Source: Azophilus sp026709365
Lineage (GTDB): Bacteria; Pseudomonadota; Gammaproteobacteria; Pseudomonadales; Azotimanducaceae
Reading direction: 5' to 3'
NCBI GenBank assembly: GCA_965200175.1
Contig: OZ241345.1
Coordinates: 1,178,001-1,242,000 of the forward strand
Length of the DNA stretch: 64,000 bases
Positions 1-7,653 of this stretch are shown one piece after another (within the stretch, counting starts at the first letter, position 1; the number at the start of each line of letters is the position of its first letter). The position numbers and the translations under genes were made by a program. Under the pieces are notes generated by a model. It was not told where the DNA came from. It made no database searches and worked only from the letters and a program-made list of their open reading frames with translations.

Positions 1-1
1 C

Positions 2-85
2 TATCGGGTTCTTTACAGGATCTCGGAGCAGACGCTGACCATCCTCATTCTGAAGGTCGGGCATCGCCGATCCGTCTGTCGATGA
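2..85 (+). CDS. RelE/ParE-family toxin, C-terminal end only (5' cut by window edge)
   Basis: Frame 2 reads YRVLYRISEQTLTILILKVG, then HRRSVCR and a TGA at 83-85. This matches the usual C-terminal end of RelE/ParE mRNA-interferase toxins, where a YRVLYRI strand is followed by a VGHRR strand and a terminal basic residue. The rest of the gene, and any RelB/antitoxin partner, would lie to the left of the window. Only 27 codons are visible, so an intact gene cannot be distinguished from a fragment. Confidence 0.7.
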   Translation, partial: YRVLYRISEQTLTILILKVGHRRSVCR

Positions 86-109
86 TGTGAACCCCCATGA
101 ACCGCTGGG

Positions 110-210
110 TTTGCGGGCTTGGAAACACTTCGGAATCTGACCCCCCACAACGAGCGGGGAGTTTCGCGCAGCGAAACCCCAACCGCCTCTCGCCCTCGGG
201 CGGGAGGCGC
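110..210 (+). repeat. Interspersed palindromic repeat, copy a
   Basis: The repeat has three modules. A leader (TTGCGGGCTTGGAAAC followed by a TCGGAATCTGACC block) precedes a palindrome with arms GGAGTTTCGC and GCGAAACCCC around GCA, at 156-180. A second hairpin follows (GCCTCTCGCCC / GGGCGGGAGGC, 185-208). It lies between the RelE-type gene end and the beta-helix lipoprotein gene. It belongs to the same family as the repeats at 2776, 2871, 4852, 16090, 16154, 18331 and 50373. Confidence 0.8.
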
Positions 211-264
211 ATCGACCGAGTGGAGGGGCTGTTGTAAGCTCGTTGCCCATCCAAGGAGAAACCC

Positions 265-1491
265 ATGCACATGCACGCCCACGCTTTTCCCGCCCTGCTT
301 GCCGCTGCCCTGTTTGCGGGTTGCGAGCCTGTCGAGCAGACCCCGCCCGCCCCGCCGCCGAGCGCTGAGGAGGCCTTCCGGCTGCAGTTGGAGACCGCAT
401 CGCCGGGGGCGGTCATCGAGGTTCCGGCAGGCACCCTGCGCCTGCAAAGGGGCTTGGTCCTCAACACGGACGGCGTCACGATCCGCGGCGCGGGCATGGA
501 CCAATCCATCCTGAGCTTCAAGGGGCAGTTGGCGGGCGCCGAGGGCTTGCTGGTGACGGCCAGCGACTTCACGATCGAGGATCTCGCCATTGAGGACACC
601 GCCGGCGACGCCCTCAAGATCACCGACGGGCGCAACATCACCGTGCGCCGAGTGCGCACCGAATGGACCGGCGGCCCAAGTGCCGAGAACGGCGCCTACG
701 GCATCTACCCGGTGCAGACCGAGAACACCCTCATCGAAGGCGCGGTGGCCATCGGCGCATCGGACGCCGGCATTTACGTCGGCCAATCGCGCAACGTCGT
801 GGTGCGCGACAGCCGGGCCGAGTTCAACGTGGCGGGCATCGAGATCGAGAACACCGTCCATGCGGACGTGTTCGGCAACCTGGCGGCCAACAACACCGGC
901 GGCATTCTGATCTTCAACATGCCGGACCTGCCGGAGGAGGGCCACAGCACCCGCGTGTTCAACAACCGGGTCGTTGACAACAACACCGCCAACTTCGGCA
1001 TCCCGGGTTCCGCGGTGGCGGGGGTGCCCGCCGGTTCCGGCGTCCTCATCAACGCCAACGACCGGGTGGAGGTGTTCGACAACGAAATCCGCAACAACCA
1101 AACCGCCAACGTGCTGATTTCCAGCTACTTCAGCGCCAACTACACCGGCGAGCGAGAGGTGTTGGAGACCTTCGACCCCTATCCGGAAACGCTGCTGGTC
1201 CTCGGCAACGCCTTTGGTTCCGGCGGCGGCGCCCCGGATCACGAGGGGCTTGAGGCGGTTCGCCTGGCGCTCTTCGGCGCCGAGGGCCACCTGCCCGACG
1301 TGGTCTGGGACGGGGTGTACCATCCGCAGCGCACGGCGGCTGAGTTCGCCATCTGCGTGGACAACGCGCCGGCGGACCTGCTCAACGTGGACGGCGCCAA
1401 TGGCTATGCCAGCCCATCCGTGGTCACCAGCGAGCACCAATGCTCGCATCCCCGGTTGGGTCCGGTGGAACTGGCCGGGGGCGCTGCCTAA
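265..1491 (+). CDS. Parallel beta-helix repeat lipoprotein (TIGR03805-type)
   Basis: This 408-aa protein starts at ATG 265 after an AAGGAGAAA ribosome binding site. A short hydrophobic leader ends in a lipobox (LFAGC), so the mature protein is predicted to be a lipoprotein anchored by its N-terminal Cys. Residues from about 35 on form a right-handed parallel beta-helix like pectate lyases and NosD: regularly spaced Asn/Val/Ile rungs such as NNRVVDNNTANFG and DNEIRNNQTANVL. The next gene encodes a diheme cytochrome of the SO2930/TIGR03806 family, and the two families are known to occur side by side. The pair may work in extracytoplasmic redox chemistry, but the substrate is unknown. No catalytic residues could be assigned. 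Confidence 0.8.
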   Translation: MHMHAHAFPALLAAALFAGCEPVEQTPPAPPPSAEEAFRLQLETASPGAVIEVPAGTLRLQRGLVLNTDGVTIRGAGMDQSILSFKGQLAGAEGLLVTASDFTIEDLAIEDTAGDALKITDGRNITVRRVRTEWTGGPSAENGAYGIYPVQTENTLIEGAVAIGASDAGIYVGQSRNVVVRDSRAEFNVAGIEIENTVHADVFGNLAANNTGGILIFNMPDLPEEGHSTRVFNNRVVDNNTANFGIPGSAVAGVPAGSGVLINANDRVEVFDNEIRNNQTANVLISSYFSANYTGEREVLETFDPYPETLLVLGNAFGSGGGAPDHEGLEAVRLALFGAEGHLPDVVWDGVYHPQRTAAEFAICVDNAPADLLNVDGANGYASPSVVTSEHQCSHPRLGPVELAGGAA

Positions 1492-1498
1492 GCCGGCG

Positions 1499-2665
1499 GT
1501 GGAACCGGGCCGCATCGCTGCGGGCCTTGCGCTCTGCGGCTTGCTGGGCGTGCTGGGCGCCTGCGCCCCGGTGCCGGAGGTGCGGCTGCACGCATCCGCC
1601 GACTATCCGCAGCGGCTCTCCGATTGGGGTCTGCTCGAGCGCCGCGGCGACCGGCTGGTCTTGGGGGAGGGCGTTGTCCCCTACGACGTCAACACGCCGC
1701 TGTTTTCGGACTATGCGCAGAAGCTGCGCACGATCTGGCTGCCTCCGGGGCGCAGCGCCCGGTTCGACGCCGACCAGGCCTACGACCTGCCGGTGGGCGC
1801 TTTGATCAGCAAGACCTTCTTCCATCCCACCGACGGCGAGGTCGCCCAAGCTGCGGAGGGTTGGGATGGCCGCCTTGAGACGCTCGACTTGGACCGCGCC
1901 CGCCTACTGGAAACGCGCTTGTTGGTGCGTCAAGCGGAGGCCTGGGAGGCGCTTGCCTATGTGTGGCGCGGCGATGAGGCTTGGCTGTCGATCACCGGCG
2001 CGATCATCCCCTTGCCGTTGGCCCCTCCGGGCGGGGGCGCGGCGACGGCGATCAACTACATGGTGCCGAGCCGCAACCAGTGTGCCAGTTGCCACGTCAC
2101 CGGACAGGATGGGGATGCCCTGATGCCCATCGGCCTCACCACCCGTCAGCTCAACCGGGGCTACGGCGGCGGTCCCGGCAATCAGATTGCGGACTTCCAG
2201 GCGCTGGGCTGGCTGGACGGCGTCCCGCCGCCGACGCAGTGGGCGCGCAACGCGGACTGGGCCGACCCCCATGAACCCTTGGCCCATTTGGCGCGGTCCT
2301 ACTTGGACGCCAACTGCGGCCACTGCCACAACCCGGCAGGACGGGCCGACACCACGGGCCTGTGGCTGAACGCCCACCACGGCGAGCTGCGCCGCCTGGG
2401 CCTTTGCAAGCCGCCGATTGCGGCGGGCCAGGGCACCGGCGGGCGTCGCTACTCGATCGTGCCTGGCCAGCCGGAGGCCTCGATCCTCGTGTTCCGCATG
2501 GCCGACGACGACCCGGCGACGCGCATGCCGGAAATCGGCCGCTCCATCGTGCATGGGCGCGGCTTGGCGGTGGTCTCGGATTGGGTTGCGGCGCTGCCCG
2601 ATGAGTGCGCGGAGCCGGACTACGCGGGCGCCTTGGTGCAAGCGGGATTGGGCCGGTCGCCTTGA
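1499..2665 (+). CDS. SO2930-family diheme c-type cytochrome lipoprotein (TIGR03806-type)
   Basis: This 388-aa protein has two CXXCH heme c sites: CASCH at residues 195-199 and CGHCH at 273-277. The start is taken as GTG 1499, just 7 bases after the upstream stop. It is the only start that gives a clean leader (AAGLALCGLLGVLGAC) ending in a lipobox. No ATG is available nearby, and the longer ATG at 1214 would lie deep inside the upstream gene. The family is an uncharacterised periplasmic or outer-membrane electron carrier, routinely paired with a beta-helix protein as here, and the two form an operon. The start codon is the main uncertainty. Confidence 0.8.
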   Translation: MEPGRIAAGLALCGLLGVLGACAPVPEVRLHASADYPQRLSDWGLLERRGDRLVLGEGVVPYDVNTPLFSDYAQKLRTIWLPPGRSARFDADQAYDLPVGALISKTFFHPTDGEVAQAAEGWDGRLETLDLDRARLLETRLLVRQAEAWEALAYVWRGDEAWLSITGAIIPLPLAPPGGGAATAINYMVPSRNQCASCHVTGQDGDALMPIGLTTRQLNRGYGGGPGNQIADFQALGWLDGVPPPTQWARNADWADPHEPLAHLARSYLDANCGHCHNPAGRADTTGLWLNAHHGELRRLGLCKPPIAAGQGTGGRRYSIVPGQPEASILVFRMADDDPATRMPEIGRSIVHGRGLAVVSDWVAALPDECAEPDYAGALVQAGLGRSP

Positions 2666-2775
2666 TCGCTTAGCCGTTGAGCGGTGAAAGGTTCGCCCCT
2701 CGATTGGGAAGCCTGAGCCGGACCTGATTCAATTGGAGGCGTTGATGAGAACCACTGGCGTCGCTTGGCAGAGAG

Positions 2776-2870
2776 TGTGTGCGGGCTCAGAAACATCTCG
2801 AACCTGACCCCCACAACCAGTGCGGAGTTTCGCGCAGCGAAACTCCAACGCGCCCGCTTTGCGGGCGCGC
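2776..2870 (+). repeat. Interspersed palindromic repeat, copy b
   Basis: The leader GTGTGCGGGCTCAGAAACAT and AACCTGACCCCCACAACC precede GGAGTTTCGC-GCA-GCGAAACTCC. A second hairpin follows, CGCGCCCGC-TTT-GCGGGCGCG. It is directly followed by copy c, giving a head-to-tail tandem. The whole gene-free stretch 2666-3052 consists of a short unique segment, this tandem, and the leader of the dipeptidase gene. Confidence 0.85.
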
Positions 2871-2960
2871 AGGCTCAGAAACGTTTCGGAATCTGATCCC
2901 CACAATGAGCGCGGAGTTTCGCGCAGCGAAACTCCAATGCGCCCGCTTTGCGGGCGCACA
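2871..2960 (+). repeat. Interspersed palindromic repeat, copy c
   Basis: Tandem partner of copy b. The leader AGGCTCAGAAACGTTTCGGA and ATCTGATCCCC precede the same palindrome, GGAGTTTCGC-GCA-GCGAAACTCC. The terminal hairpin is GCGCCCGC-TTT-GCGGGCGC. Its few differences from copy b show that the two copies have diverged. It lies upstream of the D-Ala-D-Ala dipeptidase gene. Confidence 0.85.
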
Positions 2961-3052
2961 GGTTCCATTGCACTGGTTTGCGCTGCTAGAGTAAAGCCCA
3001 TCGGGCATAAGCTGACTAGGGGACGCCGGGTTTGGTGAGCGCAGCGGATCAC

Positions 3053-3727
3053 ATGATGGCCTTGACCATCCGCCGGTTGCTGCCCGCGCTGATCCTGTTC
3101 TGCGCCCCGGCGCCAGCGGCGCCGTCCTCGCCGCTGGTGGATGCCGGCTTGGCCATCCCGGGGCTGGAGCTGCGCATCCGCTATGCGGGCAGCGACAACT
3201 TCGTCGGCGCGCCGGTGCCGGGCTACGAGGCGCCGCTTTGCCTGCTGACCGAGCCGGCCGTGGCGGCGCTGGCCCGGGCGCAGGCGAGTGCTGAGTCCTT
3301 GGGGCTGCGCCTGCGGGTCTATGACTGCTACCGGCCGCAACGGGCGGTGGACCGTTTCGTGGACTGGGCGGCTGATCCCGAAGATGACGCCACCCGTCCG
3401 ATCTACTATCCCAATGTGGAGAAATCCGACCTCATCCGGCAAGGCTACATCGCTGGGCGGTCCGGCCACTCACGCGGCAGCACGGTGGATCTGACCTTGA
3501 TCCGAGACGACGGCGCGCCGCTGGACATGGGCACGCCCTGGGATTTCTTCGATCCACGGTCGTGGACCGACAGCCCTTCGGTTTCGGTGCCGGCGCGACG
3601 CAACCGACAGCTGCTCAAGCGCATCATGGCGCAGAGCGGGTTCAGCAACTACGCCAAGGAGTGGTGGCACTATACCCTTGACGACGAGCCGCTGCCCGAC
3701 CGCTACCTGGACCTCCCGGTGCGCTGA
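3053..3727 (+). CDS. D-alanyl-D-alanine dipeptidase, VanX/DdpX family (peptidase M15D)
   Basis: This predicted periplasmic zinc dipeptidase of 224 aa would hydrolyse D-Ala-D-Ala. The family motifs are present: SGHSRGSTVDL, which supplies the His and Asp zinc ligands (SxHxxGxxxD), and KEWWHY, the E-x-W-H motif with the catalytic Glu and third ligand. The N-terminus is a signal peptide (RRLLPALILFCAPAPAA). ATG 3053 (or 3056) puts the signal peptide at the N-terminus; TTG 3032 and GTG 3035 upstream are possible but less likely. No vancomycin-resistance genes are nearby, so a role in peptidoglycan recycling or scavenging is inferred. The stop overlaps the extended start of the amidase gene (TGATG at 3725-3729), so the two are probably co-transcribed. 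Confidence 0.85.
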   Translation: MMALTIRRLLPALILFCAPAPAAPSSPLVDAGLAIPGLELRIRYAGSDNFVGAPVPGYEAPLCLLTEPAVAALARAQASAESLGLRLRVYDCYRPQRAVDRFVDWAADPEDDATRPIYYPNVEKSDLIRQGYIAGRSGHSRGSTVDLTLIRDDGAPLDMGTPWDFFDPRSWTDSPSVSVPARRNRQLLKRIMAQSGFSNYAKEWWHYTLDDEPLPDRYLDLPVR

Positions 3728-3768
3728 TGCGCCGGCCCGAAAAGCCCGAAACCCGTGCAGGACGAGTT

Positions 3769-4650
3769 GTGAAACCCATGAGAACCGAATCTCTTTTGAC
3801 TTCGCTGGCTTCCCTGATTTCGCCGTTGCTGCTGGCGGCCTGCTCAAGCGTCGTGTTCATCGAATCGACCAACCAGAACGACCGCCGGGATGACCTCGAC
3901 ATCGATCACGTCGTCCTGCACGCCACGTCGCAGAACTTCGCCGAATCCGTCCGGTTGCTGACGACCCAGACCGCCACGCCGGTGAGTTCGCACTATCTGA
4001 TCCCGGCTGACAACGACCCGAGCTACAACCTCCGTCGGCTGCTCCTGCACCAGTTTGTGGAGGAGCGGCGGCGGGCTTGGCATGCGGGCCCCGGCTACTG
4101 GGCGGGGAAGACCGCATTCAACGACCGCTCAATCGGCATCGAGATCGTCAATGAATTCGAGTGCGAAACCACGCCGGAGACGGATTTGGACGAACTGCAG
4201 TGCGTGTTTCTGCCCTTTGACGAAGCGCAGATCGAGATGACCATCCACTTGCTGCGCGCCATTCAGCAGCGCCACCCCAACATAGGGCCGCTGGATTTCG
4301 TAGCCCACTCCGACATCGTCACCGAGTGGCGATCCGATCCGGGGCCGCTGTTTCCCTGGCGGCGCCTGCACGAGGAGGGCATCGGCGCCTGGTATGACGA
4401 GGCAACCAAGGCGCGCTACGAGTCGCAATTCGAGGATCAGCAGCCGGATGTCGGCGAACTGCAGGCCGCCTTGCGCAAGCTCGGCTACCGGGTTGAACCC
4501 ACCGGCGAATTCGACCAATTGACGCGCTACGCCGTGCGCGCGCTGCAGTTGCGCTTCCGCCAATCGGAGCATTCCGGCCACCCCGATGCGGAAACCCTGG
4601 CCATCCTATGGAGCCTGAACGAAAAATACCGTGATCGTGAGACGCGCTGA
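3769..4650 (+). CDS. N-acetylmuramoyl-L-alanine amidase, AmiD-like lipoprotein with PG-binding domain
   Basis: This is a zinc amidase of the Amidase_2 (AmpD/AmiD) family that would cleave the lactyl-amide bond between MurNAc and the stem peptide. The leader ends in LLLAAC, a lipobox, so it is predicted to be outer-membrane anchored. The amidase domain shows VVLHATS (first zinc His), SHYLIP, WHAGPGYW (second His), SIGIEIVNEF and FVAHSDIVTEWRSDPG. The C-terminal 60 residues (VGELQAALRKLGYRVEPTGEFD) are a peptidoglycan-binding domain. GTG 3769 has AGGAC 5 bases upstream. ATG 3778 would also give the lipoprotein leader, and ATG 3727 overlaps the previous stop. The gene is coupled to the dipeptidase gene, which suggests joint murein turnover. 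Confidence 0.85.
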   Translation: MKPMRTESLLTSLASLISPLLLAACSSVVFIESTNQNDRRDDLDIDHVVLHATSQNFAESVRLLTTQTATPVSSHYLIPADNDPSYNLRRLLLHQFVEERRRAWHAGPGYWAGKTAFNDRSIGIEIVNEFECETTPETDLDELQCVFLPFDEAQIEMTIHLLRAIQQRHPNIGPLDFVAHSDIVTEWRSDPGPLFPWRRLHEEGIGAWYDEATKARYESQFEDQQPDVGELQAALRKLGYRVEPTGEFDQLTRYAVRALQLRFRQSEHSGHPDAETLAILWSLNEKYRDRETR

Positions 4651-4718
4651 GGCTCCGGGGCTGCCTGTCTGAACCCGAAGTGGCGGCTCAGTTCGCCCCA
4701 CGTCATCGTCGTGGTTCC

Positions 4719-4790
4719 GTCGAGGGCGGGACGCCCTTATCGCTCCGGGGATTTCGCCTGAAGCGGGCGTTTCGCCCCGGAGGGCATTCT
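4719..4790 (+). terminator. Terminator-like double hairpin repeat, copy 1
   Basis: GAGGGCG-GGA-CGCCCTTAT forms a 6-bp stem (AGGGCG/CGCCCT) followed by TTAT. A second stem follows at once, CTCCGGGG ... CCCCGGAG. The first hairpin reappears downstream of the large Calx-beta gene, where it is on the minus strand. In both places it lies 3' of a gene and in that gene's orientation, which suggests a transcription terminator. There is no long T-run, so intrinsic termination is uncertain. Confidence 0.4.
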
Positions 4791-4851
4791 GCCCTCGCAG
4801 CGGCGCTCGTCAGGGCACGAGCCGCCCAAGCCCAGCCAAAGCGAAACTGAG

Positions 4852-4929
4852 CCACTGCCGAACCTGACCTGCGCGGAGTTTCGCGCAGCGAAACTCCAAC
4901 CGCCTCTCGCCCTCTGGGCGAGAGGCGCA
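4852..4929 (+). repeat. Interspersed palindromic repeat, copy d
   Basis: A short leader (GAACCTGACCTGCGC) precedes GGAGTTTCGC-GCA-GCGAAACTCC and a terminal hairpin, GCCTCTCGCCC-TCT-GGGCGAGAGGC. It is upstream of pyrG and ends at the candidate pyrG -35 box. Confidence 0.85.
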
Positions 4930-4930
4930 T

Positions 4931-4959
4931 TTGAGCTAGCCCCCCGAATTTGCTACTGT
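4931..4959 (+). promoter_or_regulatory. Candidate sigma-70 promoter for the pyrG operon
   Basis: TTGAGC (4931-4936) and TACTGT (4954-4959) are separated by 17 bases. Transcription would start about 165 bases upstream of pyrG. The match is moderate, and it rests on position and spacing only. Confidence 0.35.
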
Positions 4960-5134
4960 GCAATCCCATCTTGGACGTTGCCCGAACCAGCCGGGGTTGC
5001 GGCGTTGTTGGGAGCCTTGGCGAGTGGGGCGGGTCCTGCCAACTGATGGAGCCTGCAAGCTTGGCCAACTCGAACAGGTCGCCGGTCCCGGAGCGGGCCC
5101 GCTCAACGCTTGCGCTCCGGCGGGCGGGCGGGCC

Positions 5135-6793
5135 ATGACCCGCTTCGTGTTCGTCACCGGGGGCGTGGTCTCCTCGCTGGGCAAGGGCATCCTCACCGCC
5201 TCCTTGGCGTCGCTGCTTGAGGCCCGCCATCTGAAGGTCGATGTGCTCAAGATGGATCCCTACATCAACGTGGATCCCGGCACCATGAGCCCGTTTCAGC
5301 ATGGCGAGGTGTTCGTCACTGCCGACGGGGCCGAAACCGACTTGGATCTCGGCCACTACGAACGCTTCACCCATGCGCGGATGTCCAGGCGCAACAACTT
5401 CACCACTGGCAGCATCTACGCCGAAGTCATCCGGCGCGAGCGGCGCGGCGACTACCTGGGCGCCACCGTGCAGGTCATTCCGCACATCACCGACGAGATC
5501 AAGCGTCGCATCCTGCTGGTCGGCGAGGGCGCTGACGTGGTCATCGTCGAGACCGGCGGCACCGTGGGCGACATCGAGTCGCAGCCTTTTCTGGAGGCCA
5601 TCCGCCAATTGCGCCTTGAGATCGGGGTGCGGCGCACGCTCTACATCCATCTGACGCTGGTGCCCTACTTGAACGCCGCCAGCGAGATCAAGACCAAGCC
5701 CACCCAGCACTCGGTGAAGGAGCTGCGCTCCATCGGCCTGCAGCCGGACGTGCTGGTTTGCCGCTCCGACCACGAGCTGCCTGCTGCGGCGCGGGCCAAG
5801 ATCGCCCTGTTCTCCAACGTCGAGGAGCGGGCGGTGGTCTCCATCGTCAACGCCGAAAGCATCTACCAAGTTCCCGCGGCCCTCAACGAGCAAGGCGTGG
5901 ACGACTACGTGGTGGAGCGCTTTGGACTGGACTGCCCGGCGGCCGACCTCTCCAGCTGGAACGCGGTGGTGGGTGCGGAGCTCAATCCCCAAGGGGAGGT
6001 GCGCATCGCCTTCGTCGGCAAGTACCTGGAAGTGGTCGATGCCTACAAGTCGCTGATCGAGGCCGTCAGTCATGCCGGCATCCAGCACCGGGTGCGCCCG
6101 GTCATCGATTTCATCGATGCGGAGGAGTTGGAGCGCGGCGGCGCCGGGCGGCTGGCAGCGGCGAACGCCATTCTGGTGCCCGGCGGCTTTGGCGAGCGCG
6201 GCTTTGAAGGCAAGATTCTGGCCGCAGGCTACGCCCGCAGGAATCAGGTGCCTTATCTGGGCATCTGCTACGGCCTGCACGCGGCGGTCATCGACTACGC
6301 CCGCGATGTCGGGGGCTTGAGCGGCGCCCATTCGACGGAGATCGAAGGCGACACGCCCCATCCGGTGATCGGCCTGATCACTGAATGGACGGATCGGGAG
6401 GGCCGCGTGGAGCAGCGCGGCGTCGATGGGGACCTCGGCGGCACCATGCGCCTGGGGGAGCAGGCCTGCCGCTTGGATCCCGAATCCTTGGCGGCGCGGA
6501 CCTACGACCGCACCTTGGTGCATGAGCGGCACCGTCACCGATATGAGGTCAACAACCGCTACGTGGCGCAACTTGAGCAGCTGGGCCTGCGGGTCGCCGG
6601 ACGCTCCGAGGACGGCGAATTGGTGGAAATGATCGAGATCGATGGCCATCCCTGGTTCCTTGCCTGCCAGTTCCATCCCGAATTCACGTCATCGCCCAGA
6701 GGGGGGCACCCGTTGTTCAGCGGGTTCATAGGGGCGGCCTTGGAGCGGGCGTCGGCGCCGCCTGCGCTGCTTAAGAAAGACGGCACGGGCTGA
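5135..6793 (+). CDS. pyrG: CTP synthase
   Basis: This cytosolic enzyme makes CTP from UTP, ATP and glutamine. The 552-aa protein starts at ATG 5135 with MTRFVFVTGGVVSSLGKGI, the standard N-terminus with the P-loop-like SLGKG motif; upstream in-frame ATGs are in leader sequence. The synthetase domain covers about residues 1-265 (KMDPYINVDPGTMSPFQHGE, GGTVGDIES). The C-terminal class I glutamine amidotransferase domain has its nucleophile Cys378 in LGICYGLH and the His/Glu pair in QFHPEF. The usual GICLGMQ reads GICYGLH here, which keeps the catalytic Cys. The stop overlaps the kdsA start (TGATG), so the genes are translationally coupled. Confidence 0.98.
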   Translation: MTRFVFVTGGVVSSLGKGILTASLASLLEARHLKVDVLKMDPYINVDPGTMSPFQHGEVFVTADGAETDLDLGHYERFTHARMSRRNNFTTGSIYAEVIRRERRGDYLGATVQVIPHITDEIKRRILLVGEGADVVIVETGGTVGDIESQPFLEAIRQLRLEIGVRRTLYIHLTLVPYLNAASEIKTKPTQHSVKELRSIGLQPDVLVCRSDHELPAAARAKIALFSNVEERAVVSIVNAESIYQVPAALNEQGVDDYVVERFGLDCPAADLSSWNAVVGAELNPQGEVRIAFVGKYLEVVDAYKSLIEAVSHAGIQHRVRPVIDFIDAEELERGGAGRLAAANAILVPGGFGERGFEGKILAAGYARRNQVPYLGICYGLHAAVIDYARDVGGLSGAHSTEIEGDTPHPVIGLITEWTDREGRVEQRGVDGDLGGTMRLGEQACRLDPESLAARTYDRTLVHERHRHRYEVNNRYVAQLEQLGLRVAGRSEDGELVEMIEIDGHPWFLACQFHPEFTSSPRGGHPLFSGFIGAALERASAPPALLKKDGTG

Positions 6794-7653
6794 TGCGCAT
6801 CTGCGGGTTCGAGGCCGGGCTGGATGCGCCCCTGTTCCTCATTGCCGGTCCGTGCGTCATTGAGAGCGAGGCGTTGGCGCTGTCCACCGCCGAGACGCTC
6901 AAGGGCATTGCCGAGTCCTTGGAGGTGCCGTTCATCTACAAGAGCTCCTTCGACAAGGCCAACCGCTCCTCCCACGAGAGCTACCGCGGCCCCGGCCTTC
7001 ACGAGGGCCTTCGGGTGCTGGAGCGGGTGCGGCGCGAAGTTGGCGTTCCCGTGCTGACTGACGTGCATGAGAACACGCCGCTCGACGAGGTGGCGGAGGT
7101 GGTCTCGGTGCTGCAGACCCCCGCCTTTCTCTGCCGGCAGACCGACTTCATCGCTCGGGTGGCCGCTTGCGGCAAGCCGGTCAACATCAAGAAGGGGCAG
7201 TTTCTGGCCCCGGCGGACATGCGCAACGTCGTTGCCAAGGCCCGCGCCCAGGGCAACGAGCGGATCATGGTCTGCGAACGCGGCGCAAGCTTCGGCTACA
7301 ACAACCTGGTCAGCGACATGCGCGCCCTGGCGGTCATGCGCGAAACCGGCGCTCCCGTGGTGTTCGACGCCACCCATTCGGTGCAGATGCCCGGCGCCCT
7401 CGGCAACGCCTCCGGCGGCCAGCGCCACATGGTGCCGGTGCTGGCTCGGGCTGCGGTGGGGGCGGGGGTCGCGGGGCTGTTCATGGAAACCCATCCGGAC
7501 CCCGACCAAGCGCTGTCCGACGGCCCCAACGCCTGGCCGCTGGGGTTGATGAAGGCGCTGCTCGCCGGCCTGAAGGCCATAGATGGCGCGGTCAAGGGCG
7601 GCGCCCTGCTGGAAACCCAAGTGGCGGCGCCCGCGTTGGGGGCAACGGCATGA
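6793..7653 (+). CDS. kdsA: 3-deoxy-8-phosphooctulonate synthase (KDO-8-P synthase)
   Basis: This enzyme condenses phosphoenolpyruvate and arabinose-5-phosphate to KDO-8-phosphate for the lipid A inner core, so the organism has a Gram-negative outer membrane. The 286-aa length is normal for the family. Typical segments are LIAGPCVIES near the N-terminus, YKSSFDKANRSS, DVHE, KKGQFLAP, CERGASFGYNNLVSDM and VVFDATHSVQMPG. It is second in the pyrG-kdsA-eno-ftsB operon, as in many Gammaproteobacteria, with one-base overlap upstream and ATGA overlap with eno. Confidence 0.98.
   Translation: MRICGFEAGLDAPLFLIAGPCVIESEALALSTAETLKGIAESLEVPFIYKSSFDKANRSSHESYRGPGLHEGLRVLERVRREVGVPVLTDVHENTPLDEVAEVVSVLQTPAFLCRQTDFIARVAACGKPVNIKKGQFLAPADMRNVVAKARAQGNERIMVCERGASFGYNNLVSDMRALAVMRETGAPVVFDATHSVQMPGALGNASGGQRHMVPVLARAAVGAGVAGLFMETHPDPDQALSDGPNAWPLGLMKALLAGLKAIDGAVKGGALLETQVAAPALGATA

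Larger units (their letters stand above)
4651..5134. other. Intergenic region between amidase gene and pyrG
   Basis: About 480 bases hold no convincing gene. From left to right there is a terminator-like repeat (4719-4790), copy d of the interspersed palindromic repeat (4852-4929), a candidate promoter (4931-4959) and a GC-rich untranslated leader to pyrG. Open frames through it on both strands are low-complexity translations of the repeats. Confidence 0.6.

Noticed and set aside
13..1515. 500-codon minus-strand frame
   Set aside because: Antisense to the beta-helix lipoprotein gene and the repeat; no family similarity.
2744..2806. Short ORF after a strong GGAGG site
   Set aside because: GGAGG-CGTTG-ATG looks like a gene start, but the frame (MRTTGVAWQRVCAGSETSRT) stops after 20 codons inside repeat copy b. 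Probably a remnant.
4703..6676. 657-codon minus-strand frame
   Set aside because: Antisense to pyrG, whose motifs are unmistakable. The translation has no recognisable domain.
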